DNA from: Aquimarina algiphila | GTDB taxonomy: Bacteria; Bacteroidota; Bacteroidia; Flavobacteriales; Flavobacteriaceae | DNA length: 64,000 nt | Assembly (NCBI RefSeq): GCF_007489275.1 | Contig: NZ_VLNR01000017.1 | Coordinates: 1 to 64,000 of the forward strand | Reading direction: 5' to 3' | Shown: one piece after another, positions 53,249 through 62,131 of the stretch | Numbering within the stretch: the first letter of the stretch is position 1 | How the letters are laid out: every line of letters starts with the position of its first letter | Notes under the pieces: generated by a model | Told to the model about the DNA's origin: nothing | Databases searched by the model: none | The model's input: only the letters and a program-made list of their open reading frames with translations | Translations under genes and position numbers: made by a program

Positions 53249-54289
53249 ATGAGAGAAGATATTAGGGCTTATAATAATGTTTTAGAGCTTATTGGCGATA
53301 CCCCGCTTATAAAACTAAACAATATTATGAAAGACTTTCCGGGAAATTACTACGCCAAAGTAGAATCTTTTAATCCGGGACATTCCACAAAAGATAGAAT
53401 AGCACTTTATATTATAGAAGAAGCCGAGAGAAAAGGTATTCTTAAACCAGGTGATACTATTATTGAAACTACTAGTGGTAATACAGGTTTTAGTTTAGCA
53501 ATGGTAAGTGTGATTAAAGGGTATGATTGTATTCTTGCAGTCAGTTCAAAATCCTCAAAGGATAAGATAAATATGCTCAAAAATATGGGAGCAAAGGTAT
53601 ATGTATGCCCTGCTCATGTAAGCGCAGATGACCCAAGATCATATTATCAGGTAGCAAAAAGACTTCATGAAGAAATTAAAGGTTCTGTCTATATAAATCA
53701 ATATTTTAATGAATTAAATATTGATGCACATTATAACTCTACCGGTCCAGAAATATGGAATCAAACTAATGGTAAGCTTACGCATTTTGTAGCTTGTTGT
53801 GGAACCGGAGGTACAATCTCTGGTACAGCAAGGTTTTTAAAAGAACAAAATAAAGATGTTAGAGTGCTTGGAATCGATGCATATGGTTCTGTTTTGAAGA
53901 AATATCATGAAACCAGAGAGTTTGATCAGGAAGAGATATATCCATATAGAATTGAAGGTTTAGGTAAAAACCTTATTCCTACGGCAACAGATTTTGATGT
54001 GATTGATAAATTTGAAAAAGTAAGTGATGAAGATAGTGCACATACAGCCAGAGAATTAGTGAGAAAAGAAGGTATGTTTTTGGGATATACCAGTGGTGCT
54101 GCTTTGCAAGGAATAAAACAATTAGCTGCCCAAGGGGAGTTTGATGAAAATAGTAATATTATTGTAATTCTACCTGATCATGGTTCTAGATATATGAGTA
54201 AGGTATTTAGTGATGACTGGATGTCTGAACAAGGATTTTTTGATAGCAAAAATGAAATTGATGCTAGAAAAGTAGAATTCATAAAATAA
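53249..54289 (+). CDS. Cysteine-synthase-fold PLP enzyme (possible cysteate synthase)
   Basis: A 346-residue fold-type II PLP enzyme. [12 protein letters not shown], the PLP lysine in [13 protein letters not shown], and [14 protein letters not shown] are clear; the glycine-rich phosphate loop is [14 protein letters not shown]. The usual O-acetylserine sulfhydrylase has NPxxSVKDR and TSGNTGI; here HSTKDR differs, hinting at another substrate. The next gene, 270 bases on, is an alpha-oxoamine synthase of the sulfonolipid type. From memory, capnine synthesis in Bacteroidetes uses a PLP cysteate synthase, so this gene may supply L-cysteate. Ordinary cysteine or cystathionine synthesis remains possible. 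Confidence 0.85.
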   Translation: MREDIRAYNNVLELIGDTPLIKLNNIMKDFPGNYYAKVESFNPGHSTKDRIALYIIEEAERKGILKPGDTIIETTSGNTGFSLAMVSVIKGYDCILAVSSKSSKDKINMLKNMGAKVYVCPAHVSADDPRSYYQVAKRLHEEIKGSVYINQYFNELNIDAHYNSTGPEIWNQTNGKLTHFVACCGTGGTISGTARFLKEQNKDVRVLGIDAYGSVLKKYHETREFDQEEIYPYRIEGLGKNLIPTATDFDVIDKFEKVSDEDSAHTARELVRKEGMFLGYTSGAALQGIKQLAAQGEFDENSNIIVILPDHGSRYMSKVFSDDWMSEQGFFDSKNEIDARKVEFIK

Positions 54290-54311
54290 TATAAAAATTA
54301 AAAACGATATA

Positions 54312-54341
54312 AACATCTCGATATTTTGAGGTGTTTTTTTT
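54312..54341 (+). terminator. Terminator of the cysteine-synthase-fold gene
   Basis: AACATCTC pairs with GAGGTGTT (one wobble) around eight bases, then a run of T. It suggests that the oxoamine synthase has its own promoter. Confidence 0.75.
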
Positions 54342-54558
54342 GTATAAATTCTTTAGATAGCGTACTGATCTCTGCAATTGTTGATGTCATTTTTATTTAT
54401 TAAATTACGGGAAATCATCAAAATACCAACTGCAAAATATATTCACTAGATTACGTTTTGTTAAAATAAAGCTTTACGAAAGTGAATTTAAATATAATTA
54501 TGCCATCAAATCAATTTTCCGTATTTTCGCACACTTATAAGAAACAATTTTTTGATAA

Positions 54559-55818
54559 ATGAGAGATTTATTTGATAAGATTTATAAAGACAAAGGGCCG
54601 TTAGGGAAATGGGCAGATAAAGCAGAAGGATATTTTGTTTTTCCTAAACTAGAGGGTCCTATATCAAATAGAATGAGGTTTCAAGGGAGAGAAGTAATTA
54701 CCTGGAGTATCAATGACTATTTGGGATTAGCCAATAAAGAAGAGATACGTAGGGTTGATGCAGAAGCAGCGGCAGCATATGGTTCTGCCTATCCTATGGG
54801 AGCTAGAATGATGAGCGGGCATACCGATCTTCATGAGCAATTACAGGACGAATTGGCAGAATTCGTTGATAAAGAAGCATCTTACTTATTGAATTTTGGA
54901 TACCAGGGAATGGTTTCTACAATTGATGCCTTGGTAAGTAAAGACGATATAATAGTATATGATGTTGATGCACATGCTTGTATTATAGATGGCGTAAGAT
55001 TGCATCAAGGACAACGTTATACGTATCGACATAATGATATAGAAAGTATCGATAAAAACCTGATGAGAGCCACAAAAATGGCCGAGAAAACTGGAGGAGG
55101 AATCTTATTGATTTCTGAAGGTGTTTTTGGAATGCGTGGAGAGCAAGGAAGATTAAAGGAAATAGTAGCTTTAAAAGAAAAATACAATTTTAGATTATTT
55201 GTTGATGATGCACATGGTTTTGGTACGTTAGGAGCGACTGGAGCAGGAACAGGTGAGGAGCAAGGAGTTCAGGATCAGATTGATGTATATTTTGCGACGT
55301 TTGCAAAATCGATGGCTAGTACTGGAGCGTTTATTGCAGCAGATCAGGAAATTATAGATTATTTAAAATATAATTTGCGGTCTCAAATGTTTGCAAAATC
55401 ACTTCAAATGCAACTTGTCGTAGGGGCATTAAAGCGTTTGGATATGCTAAGAACAATGCCTGAATTAAAAGCTAAATTATGGCAAAATGTGAATGCATTG
55501 CAAAATGGATTAAAAGAACGTGGATTTGATTTAGGGACTACACAAAGCTGTGTTACACCTGTGTATCTTAAGGGAAGTATTCCAGAAGCTATGGCTTTGG
55601 TAAAAGACCTTAGAGAAAACCATGGTATTTTTTGCTCTATTGTGGTATACCCTGTGATACCTAAGGGATTGATCTTACTTAGGTTAATACCTACAGCATC
55701 TCATACTATGGAAGATATTCAGGAAACATTAATAGCGTTCTCAGCTATACGTGAACGATTAGAAAATGGAACATATAAACGCATGTCTGCCGCCGTTGCT
55801 GCAGCCATGGGAGAGTAA
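54559..55818 (+). CDS. Alpha-oxoamine synthase: serine palmitoyltransferase or cysteate acyltransferase
   Basis: A 419-residue fold-type I PLP enzyme. The Asp/His loop is VDDAHGFGTLGATGAG and the PLP lysine is in FATFAKSMASTGAFI. GSAYPMGARMMSGHT and HNDIESIDKNLM agree with SPT-like proteins of Bacteroidetes. It condenses an amino acid (Ser or cysteate) with an acyl thioester to make a sphingoid or capnoid 3-keto base. Flavobacteria mostly make sulfonolipids, so cysteate is favoured. It is not BioF, since no other biotin genes are present. A terminator at 55840 follows. Confidence 0.88.
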   Translation: MRDLFDKIYKDKGPLGKWADKAEGYFVFPKLEGPISNRMRFQGREVITWSINDYLGLANKEEIRRVDAEAAAAYGSAYPMGARMMSGHTDLHEQLQDELAEFVDKEASYLLNFGYQGMVSTIDALVSKDDIIVYDVDAHACIIDGVRLHQGQRYTYRHNDIESIDKNLMRATKMAEKTGGGILLISEGVFGMRGEQGRLKEIVALKEKYNFRLFVDDAHGFGTLGATGAGTGEEQGVQDQIDVYFATFAKSMASTGAFIAADQEIIDYLKYNLRSQMFAKSLQMQLVVGALKRLDMLRTMPELKAKLWQNVNALQNGLKERGFDLGTTQSCVTPVYLKGSIPEAMALVKDLRENHGIFCSIVVYPVIPKGLILLRLIPTASHTMEDIQETLIAFSAIRERLENGTYKRMSAAVAAAMGE

Positions 55819-55839
55819 TATAGAATAAAAGTTTATACT

Positions 55840-55872
55840 AAAAATCCGCTAAATATTTAGCGGATTTTTTTA
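55840..55872. terminator. Bidirectional terminator
   Basis: A perfect palindrome, AAAATCCGCTAAAT and its complement, with a T-run. It separates the oxoamine synthase gene from the convergent GG-leader peptide gene. Confidence 0.85.
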
Positions 55873-55892
55873 TTGAATTATTTTTCTGTTTT

Positions 55893-56111
55893 TTATCTGC
55901 AATGTGTACTAGGGCCTTTTACACATCTTCCATTTATACATGTGCATCGTCCATCTGTATTGGTAGAACAATCTAGCTTTATTGGTCCAATAAAGCAAAC
56001 AGGGCCTTGTGATCCATTATCAGGGAATGTTGCTTCACCTCCATGAATGGTTTTTTGTTGATGTTTTACTAATTTTTGAACTCCTTGTAATTCTAAAATT
56101 TTTTTTAACAT
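55893..56111 (-). CDS. Cysteine-rich GG-leader peptide (bacteriocin-type leader)
   Basis: A 72-residue peptide starting at ATG 56111. The leader MLKKILELQGVQKLVKHQQK, then TIHGG (G24-G25), matches the Bacteroidetes bacteriocin-type leader cleaved by C39-peptidase ABC exporters. The core of about 47 residues has six cysteines (39, 48, 56, 58, 63, 71) and many Ser/Thr. The C-terminal part CTCINGRC resembles a compact disulfide knot. No transporter, C39 peptidase or modifying enzyme is adjacent. A frame to 56162 adds 17 residues and is not preferred. Antimicrobial or signalling function is inference. Confidence 0.75.
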   Translation of the reverse strand: MLKKILELQGVQKLVKHQQKTIHGGEATFPDNGSQGPVCFIGPIKLDCSTNTDGRCTCINGRCVKGPSTHCR

Positions 56112-56168
56112 GATTATAGGTTTTAAGATGTTAAGAATCCTGATTTCTTTTAAGACACTCAAGTTAAT

Positions 56169-56203
56169 GTCATTTGTAAATTACCTAAATATAATCAAAT
56201 GAC
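56169..56203. promoter_or_regulatory. Dyad upstream of the GG-leader gene
   Basis: GTCATTTG (56169-56176) and CAAATGAC (56196-56203), 8-bp arms spaced by 19 bases, 58-92 bases before the start codon of the peptide gene. It may be an operator. Confidence 0.3.
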
Positions 56204-56344
56204 TTTTAAATATGGTTAAGGATACCTTATTTAACAAGTAAATATGATTAAATGTTAATGAAAAAAAGTAGTAGTAAATGTTTAAATAATGAAGTATGTA
56301 TTTATGTGATAAGTATTGAAGTAAATGAGGTTCAAAATTTAAAC

Positions 56345-57463
56345 CTATAAACTTTTTCGAAATGTTCTTCTCATTTTATGTTGTTCATGCTCATAGCCAT
56401 TCCAAAGTGCCTGGATTGCTTTATTTTCTTCTAGTTCTGGATTGGTTTCTACAACTTCAATTCCGTTACGAAGAAAAGCTTCATTCATTTCCTTAAAAAT
56501 AAGTGCAGTGACTCCTTTGTTTTGGTATTCTGGGTCAACTCCAATAAGATAAAAGGCAGCTGTATTGTTTCTACGCTGTGCTTTTAGGATATGTAAAAAC
56601 CTAAGGGGATATACTTTGCCATTCATTTTTTTCAAAGCCTTAGAAAATGATGGCATAACAATAGAAAATGCTATAAGTTTACCAGTTTTGTCTGCAATAC
56701 AGGTAATATACTCTGGATTAAGATATGGCAAGTATTTTTTCTTGTACATATCTATTTGATATTGTTGTATCGGAACAAAAGTTTGTAGGCTACTATACGT
56801 TTTGTTAAGCAAATCAAACATATCATCAGCATACTGAAGAATCTCTTTACTTTTATTAAACTTTAGAAGTTTAAGCTGATACCGTTCTTTAATTACACTG
56901 GCAAATTTGATTACTTTTTCTTTTGTCTGTTTAGGAACTCTGATTTTATATTCAACCCATGTGGCTGCAGCTTCAAAATCAAGAAGTTCCATGTGTTTTG
57001 CATAATAAGGGTAATTATACCACGTGATCATTGTATTTAACTCTTCATACCCTTTAATTAAAATTCCTGCCTTATCCATATTAGAAAAGCCTACGGGGCC
57101 TTCCATGTATTCAAGAGAGTTCTGAAGGCCATATTCTCTTACCTTTTCAAGCAAAGCTTTAGTGACTTCAATATCATCAATAACGTCGAACCATCCAAAA
57201 CGTACTTTTGGTTTTTTTTGTTCATTTACCTCAATCCAATTTATAATGGCAGCAATTCTTCCAACGATTGTATTATTCTTATACGCTAAGAAGTATTTTG
57301 CATCAGCATTTCTGAATACAGGGTTTTTTTTCGGATTCATTACGTCTAACTCTTCCTTGATGATCGACGGAACGTAGTATGGGGAATCTTTATATAAATC
57401 AAAAGGAAATTTAACGAACGTAGTTAAATCTCCTTTTGAAGTAATTTCTTTAATCGTAATCAT
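56345..57463 (-). CDS. GNAT-fold acyltransferase, possible sulfonolipid/ceramide N-acyltransferase
   Basis: A 372-residue protein of the long YghO-like GNAT group. The GNAT motif A is in YLIGVDPEYQNKGVTALIF, near residue 310. The N-terminal half has FPFDLYKDSPYYVPSI and KNNTIVGRIAAIIN, family motifs I recall in bacterial ceramide synthases of this superfamily. Such enzymes add the amide-linked acyl chain to a sphingoid base. It lies 526 bases after the oxoamine synthase, on the opposite strand, with only the peptide gene between. Assignment as the N-acyltransferase of the sulfonolipid is inference; alternative acceptors are possible. Confidence 0.7.
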   Translation of the reverse strand: MITIKEITSKGDLTTFVKFPFDLYKDSPYYVPSIIKEELDVMNPKKNPVFRNADAKYFLAYKNNTIVGRIAAIINWIEVNEQKKPKVRFGWFDVIDDIEVTKALLEKVREYGLQNSLEYMEGPVGFSNMDKAGILIKGYEELNTMITWYNYPYYAKHMELLDFEAAATWVEYKIRVPKQTKEKVIKFASVIKERYQLKLLKFNKSKEILQYADDMFDLLNKTYSSLQTFVPIQQYQIDMYKKKYLPYLNPEYITCIADKTGKLIAFSIVMPSFSKALKKMNGKVYPLRFLHILKAQRRNNTAAFYLIGVDPEYQNKGVTALIFKEMNEAFLRNGIEVVETNPELEENKAIQALWNGYEHEQHKMRRTFRKSL

Positions 57464-57598
57464 ATATCATCTCTAATTCGTCACAAATATATAATCCTTT
57501 TATTAAATATTATGTTTGCATGCGGATCATTTTTGGTAATAATGTAATAGATTCTTTAATTATAGCATTTTAAGAGTTCTATTTATGTTTTTTTACCA

Positions 57599-59275
57599 TT
57601 ATTGATCTATTTTTTCTAATTCTTTATCTACATCAGAATTATTTGTGTCATTTTCTTTTTCTTCCTGATTTTTACGTTTTTCTTCCTCTTTTTTCTTTTT
57701 CTTTTCATCTTTCAGGCGCTTCTTTTCTTCCTTCTTTCTACGTTTTTCCTCTGCTTTTTTATTTTTCTCCTGTTCTTTCTGATACTTTTCATATTCGGCA
57801 TCTACATCTTCCTCTTTCTCTTCTTCTTTTTTCTTTTCAGCCTTTTTCTGCTCTTTTTCATTATCTATATCAAGCTCTTTTTCCATTTTTTCAAGTTCTT
57901 TGAGCTCTTTGTCAATATCCTGTAATTCTTGATCGACACCTTGTTCTTGTTCCATTTTGTCCAATTCGGCATCTATATCATCAATCATTTTTTGTTTTTC
58001 TTTTGCTGCTTGTTGCTCAGCTTTTTCAGCTTTTCTTGCTTCTTTTGCCTCTCGTTTTAATCGTCGGGCTTCTTCTTTCTTGAATTTCTTACCTTCTTTT
58101 TTAGAAAGCTTCTCATTTTCTATACGCTCTCGTTCTAAACGGTCTGCAGTTCTTCTTTCATCAAGATCTTTTTCTATAGCATTTCTGAAGTCGTCATCTT
58201 CAAAATCATTGATAAAAGGAGTTTTTAGTAATTTAAGGCTATCATTTTCAATCTCTAAACCATCTTCCCCTTCTTCAAGATCTCCTTCGATATCTTCTTC
58301 ACCTTCACCATCTTCTTTCTTTTCTAAACCTTCTTCATCTTCTTTAACACCACCTTCTAATCCTGGTTGTTCTATAATTTCATCTTTATTATGCCAATCA
58401 AATCGATAAGATGCTCCAACGCTAACTGTAAAAATGGATGGAGTGTCTTTAAAATTAAAAGCAATATTAGCATCAAACTGTAAATCTTTTTGATATAAAT
58501 AAGCTCCTCCTAGTCTTAAAATATTGTCACTATAAAAATCGCTTTTTTGCCCTTGATATTCTCCAAAGGCAGCCCATTTTTTATTAATAGTATGAGTAGA
58601 AGTAATAATCCACCCTATAATAGGATCATCTGTAGTTATTTTGTCAACGATTAAGTTTGTCACTAATACCCAATCTCCATTTAAACTTGTTGACCAATTG
58701 TTTTGTGTCATTACAACAATCTTTGGACTAAAAGTATCGTCATTCGGAGCTGTAAAAGGATTATCAGAAGAAATAAAGTTAGCCCCTAAATAAGCAGAAA
58801 CTGCTGGGATTAAACTTTTCCATTTAAATTTATAGCGTTCTTTCCAACTTTTTAATGCATCATAATTTATAGAATCCTTTTTTGGTTTTTTATAAGGGTC
58901 ATAAATCAAATATTTTGCACCAATGGTATTGACTTCAAAATTACTTCTCTTTATTTTTTCCTCATTACCTCCAATAGTTTGTCTAACACCATCGGCTCTA
59001 AATCTACCATTTAATCTAAGTTCTAATTGCTCAATTAATAGACCATACCTTACAGAATAATCAAAGTTAAAAACATTAGTTTTTGTATTAAGAATTTTAT
59101 GCTTTTCTTTTCCAAAACCTATACCTCCTTCTAATTGTAAAACATTGTTACCAACAGAAAACGCGCCTTGAGACGTTCCAGGTCTATTCGTGTTTATTTT
59201 CTCAGTATACTGAGCAGATAAGGTTACACCAAATAGAAAAAAGGTGATTAATAAAAGAATAGATTTAGGGTTCAT
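57599..59275 (-). CDS. Outer membrane transporter-like protein with long Lys/Glu coiled coil
   Basis: A 558-residue protein starting at ATG 59275 (MNPKSILLLITFFLFGVTLS signal). Residues about 25-300 form a beta-barrel of the phenol-degradation MetA type (INTNRPGTSQGAFSVG, ending in SVGASYRFDW). Then comes a linker of Gly/Glu/Asp and, from about 385 to the end, an uninterrupted Lys/Glu/Arg-rich stretch (KKEEEKEEDVD, KKRLKDEKKKKKEEEK). A long charged helix fused to a barrel is odd; it could span the periplasm and reach peptidoglycan or the inner membrane. The function is unknown. Confidence 0.8.
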   Translation of the reverse strand: MNPKSILLLITFFLFGVTLSAQYTEKINTNRPGTSQGAFSVGNNVLQLEGGIGFGKEKHKILNTKTNVFNFDYSVRYGLLIEQLELRLNGRFRADGVRQTIGGNEEKIKRSNFEVNTIGAKYLIYDPYKKPKKDSINYDALKSWKERYKFKWKSLIPAVSAYLGANFISSDNPFTAPNDDTFSPKIVVMTQNNWSTSLNGDWVLVTNLIVDKITTDDPIIGWIITSTHTINKKWAAFGEYQGQKSDFYSDNILRLGGAYLYQKDLQFDANIAFNFKDTPSIFTVSVGASYRFDWHNKDEIIEQPGLEGGVKEDEEGLEKKEDGEGEEDIEGDLEEGEDGLEIENDSLKLLKTPFINDFEDDDFRNAIEKDLDERRTADRLERERIENEKLSKKEGKKFKKEEARRLKREAKEARKAEKAEQQAAKEKQKMIDDIDAELDKMEQEQGVDQELQDIDKELKELEKMEKELDIDNEKEQKKAEKKKEEEKEEDVDAEYEKYQKEQEKNKKAEEKRRKKEEKKRLKDEKKKKKEEEKRKNQEEKENDTNNSDVDKELEKIDQ

Positions 59276-59292
59276 ATTCAATAGATTTGGTT

Positions 59293-59300
59293 CAAATATA
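59293..59300 (-). promoter_or_regulatory. -7 box of the barrel/coiled-coil gene
   Basis: TATATTTG on the minus strand is an exact TAnnTTTG match, 18 bases before the ATG at 59275. Confidence 0.4.
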
Positions 59301-59375
59301 GCAGATTTTATCATTTTTTTAGGATAGTCTACATGTAATTGTATAGAGAGTTCATTATTTTTGAAAAAAAATGAT

Positions 59376-59645
59376 ATGCAGGAAGCTTCGTTGCAAGGGG
59401 TATTGAAGGTAATTCTCATTATTGTATTAATATATTATGGACTAAAAGTATTAACGCGATTATTTGGTCCTCTATTGCTTAAATATGTAACAAAGAAAGC
59501 AGGAGAGAAATTCCAACAACAGTTTGATCAGTATCAACAACCCCGCCAATCTAATGATGGTGAAGTTACTATTGAAAAAAAACCAAAACAAAAAACTTCT
59601 AATAAAGATGTAGGAGAGTATATCGATTATGAGGAAATTGATTAA
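59376..59645 (+). CDS. DUF4834 family membrane protein
   Basis: An 89-residue protein. ATG 59376 (MQEASLQGVLK) is preferred over TTG 59361. One membrane helix (about 6-24, VLKVILIIVLIYYGLKVL) is followed by a basic, Gln-rich cytosolic tail ending in DVGEYIDYEEID. It matches DUF4834, found with YfhO genes in Bacteroidetes. The function is unknown. It is 33 bases before the YfhO gene on the same strand, so they are probably co-transcribed. Confidence 0.85.
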   Translation: MQEASLQGVLKVILIIVLIYYGLKVLTRLFGPLLLKYVTKKAGEKFQQQFDQYQQPRQSNDGEVTIEKKPKQKTSNKDVGEYIDYEEID

Positions 59646-59678
59646 TTTGGCTCCTTATTTAGTAAACTCACACTTATC

Positions 59679-62123
59679 ATGCCTTTAATCAAAAGATTCT
59701 TACCTCATTTACTTGTTGTTATAAGTTTTATAATTGCTTCATTAGCTTATTTTAGCCCGGTTCTAAGTGGAAAAAAAATGAAACAAGGAGATATTGTTCA
59801 ATATTCCGGAATGGCAAGACAACAAACTGATTTTAGAAATCAAACAGGAGAGGAACCATATTGGGCAGACAATGCCTTTGGAGGTATGCCAACTTACCAA
59901 TTGGGCGCACAGTATCCACATAGTTATGTAAAAAAAATAGATAGACTTATACGATTTTTACCAAGACCAGCTGATTATTTGTTTTTATATTTTATTGGGT
60001 TTTATATTCTTTTATTGGTTTTAAAAATGGATTACAGGCTTGCTTTTTTAGGAAGTTTGGCTTTTGGTTTTTCTACATATTTTATCATCATATTGGGTGT
60101 TGGACACAATGCCAAAGCACATGCCATCGGTTATATGCCCTTGGTACTTAGTGGTATTATACTCACATTTAGAAAGAAGTACATTTGGGGCTTTCTTTTA
60201 TTAGCCATATCCATGGCTTTAGAAATTGCTGCCAACCATTTTCAGATGACCTACTACTTATTTTTGTTAGTACTTGTTTTGGGAATTTCATACCTAATAG
60301 ATGCATATAAAAAGAAGGAAATACCTGATTATTTTAAATCTCTGGGAGTAATGGTTCTTGCAGTCTTATTTTCTTTGTTACTTAATGCGACCAGCCTTTT
60401 AGCAACAAAAGAATATACACAATTTAGTACAAGGGGCGATACGGGAATTACGATACAAGCAAATGGAAAAGAGAAAAAAGGTACGGGCTTAGACTTTGAT
60501 TATATAACACAATATAGTTATGGTAGATTAGAGAGTTTTAATCTATTTATTCCTCGCTTTATGGGAGGTACGTCTACAGAAAATCTAGGAACAGATTCTA
60601 ATGTTTATGAAGAATTATTAAGGTTAGGAGTGTCTCCTGCTCAGGCAAAATCATATACAGAATATGTACCTACCTACTGGGGCGATCAACCATTTGTAGG
60701 GGCACCTGCGTATATCGGTGCAACCATATTATTCTTATTTATTTTAGCATTATTTTTAGTTAAAGGCAGATTAAAATGGTGGATTGTTGGAGGCTCTATT
60801 TTAGCATTACTGCTTTCCTGGGGGAAAAATCTGGAATTTTTCACTAGGTTTTTTATTGACTATTTTCCTTTATACAACAAGTTTAGAGCAGTATCTTCTA
60901 TACAAGTGATTGTAGAGTTATGCGTTCCCATTTTAGGTGTTGTGGGAATACATAAATTGCTTAGTAAAGAAGTTCCAGAGGATTCAAAAATAAAAGCTCT
61001 AAAATATGCAACGGGAATTGTGGGAGGATTAACGTTAATCTTTTTATTGTTTAAGTCTACATTATTTAGTTTTAGCGGACTAGGAGACAGTTTACTATTA
61101 GAACAAGGTGGCCCAGATTATCTAAGAGCAATAAAAGAAGATAGAAAAGCAATATTTACTACCGATACTATACGGTCACTGGTATTAATTTTATTGATTG
61201 CAGGAGGATGTTGGCTATATCTGAAAGGAAAATTAAAGGAGAATCTATTATTAATAGGGGTAGGAGTTTTAATTACTTTGGATTTAGTTCTGGTAGATTG
61301 GAACTATGTGAACAAGAGTAATTTTGTGTCCTCTAGAGAATTTAACAAACCTTTTATTGCAAATAAAGCAGATGAAGAGATTTTTAAAGATAAAGGACAT
61401 TTTAGAGTATTTGATTTAACAGCAGATCCGTTTAATTCGGGTAGAGCAGCATATTTTCATAATGCTTTAGGTGGATATCATTCAGCTAAACCTGGAAGAA
61501 TGCAGGATTTGTTTGAATTTTATTTGGCTAAAAATGATGTTGAAGTTATGAATATGCTAAATGTAAAGTATATCATTACTCAGGATGAAGATGGAGTAAA
61601 AGCTTTAACTAATCCTTATACTAATGGAAATGCTTGGTTTGTTTCTGAAGTTAAACAGGTGAGTTCTGCAAACGAGGAAATATTAGCATTGAAGGATTTA
61701 GATAACAAAAAACAGGCTGTAATCAATTCTAAATTTAATAATGTAATTCCTAAAACTAAGTATACATCAGATAGCTTGGCGTATATAGCATTAACTGCTC
61801 ATCAACCTAATCATTTGGTATATGAATCTAAAGTTAAAGAAGAGAGTTTTGCAGTTTTTTCAGAAACATACTATCCAGGTTGGCAAGCTTATATCGATGG
61901 AAACCCAGTTGAACATGTTCAGGTAAACTATATGTTAAGGGGATTACCAATACCTGAAGGACAACATAAAATAGAATTTAAGTTTGAACCCCAGGTAATA
62001 AAGACGGGAAGTAGTATTGTTCTGACAAGTTCTATTATCTTTATTTTATTAATAATTGGAGGTTTTTATTATCAGTATAAAAAAACAGGTAGTTTACTAT
62101 CTTTACCCAAAGAAGATAAGTAA
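59679..62123 (+). CDS. YfhO family membrane protein
   Basis: An 814-residue integral membrane protein with about 12-13 helices and large loops. The N-terminal part begins LVVISFIIASLAYFSPVLSG; the extracytoplasmic loop has NQTGEEPYWADNAFGGMPTYQ. The C-terminal soluble beta domain (FSETYYPGWQAYIDG) and a last helix are typical. The family is GT-C-like and linked to transfer of sugars to surface polymers such as teichoic acids in Gram-positives; here it may modify an outer glycan or lipid. It precedes a GT4 gene by 8 bases. Confidence 0.9.
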   Translation: MPLIKRFLPHLLVVISFIIASLAYFSPVLSGKKMKQGDIVQYSGMARQQTDFRNQTGEEPYWADNAFGGMPTYQLGAQYPHSYVKKIDRLIRFLPRPADYLFLYFIGFYILLLVLKMDYRLAFLGSLAFGFSTYFIIILGVGHNAKAHAIGYMPLVLSGIILTFRKKYIWGFLLLAISMALEIAANHFQMTYYLFLLVLVLGISYLIDAYKKKEIPDYFKSLGVMVLAVLFSLLLNATSLLATKEYTQFSTRGDTGITIQANGKEKKGTGLDFDYITQYSYGRLESFNLFIPRFMGGTSTENLGTDSNVYEELLRLGVSPAQAKSYTEYVPTYWGDQPFVGAPAYIGATILFLFILALFLVKGRLKWWIVGGSILALLLSWGKNLEFFTRFFIDYFPLYNKFRAVSSIQVIVELCVPILGVVGIHKLLSKEVPEDSKIKALKYATGIVGGLTLIFLLFKSTLFSFSGLGDSLLLEQGGPDYLRAIKEDRKAIFTTDTIRSLVLILLIAGGCWLYLKGKLKENLLLIGVGVLITLDLVLVDWNYVNKSNFVSSREFNKPFIANKADEEIFKDKGHFRVFDLTADPFNSGRAAYFHNALGGYHSAKPGRMQDLFEFYLAKNDVEVMNMLNVKYIITQDEDGVKALTNPYTNGNAWFVSEVKQVSSANEEILALKDLDNKKQAVINSKFNNVIPKTKYTSDSLAYIALTAHQPNHLVYESKVKEESFAVFSETYYPGWQAYIDGNPVEHVQVNYMLRGLPIPEGQHKIEFKFEPQVIKTGSSIVLTSSIIFILLIIGGFYYQYKKTGSLLSLPKEDK

Positions 62124-62131
62124 ATAAGATT

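Noticed and set aside
57643..58409. Long plus-strand frames rich in Ser, Phe and Leu opposite the barrel/coiled-coil gene
   Set aside because: They are the antisense of the Lys/Glu-rich repeat. Such low-complexity DNA keeps several frames open without coding in them.
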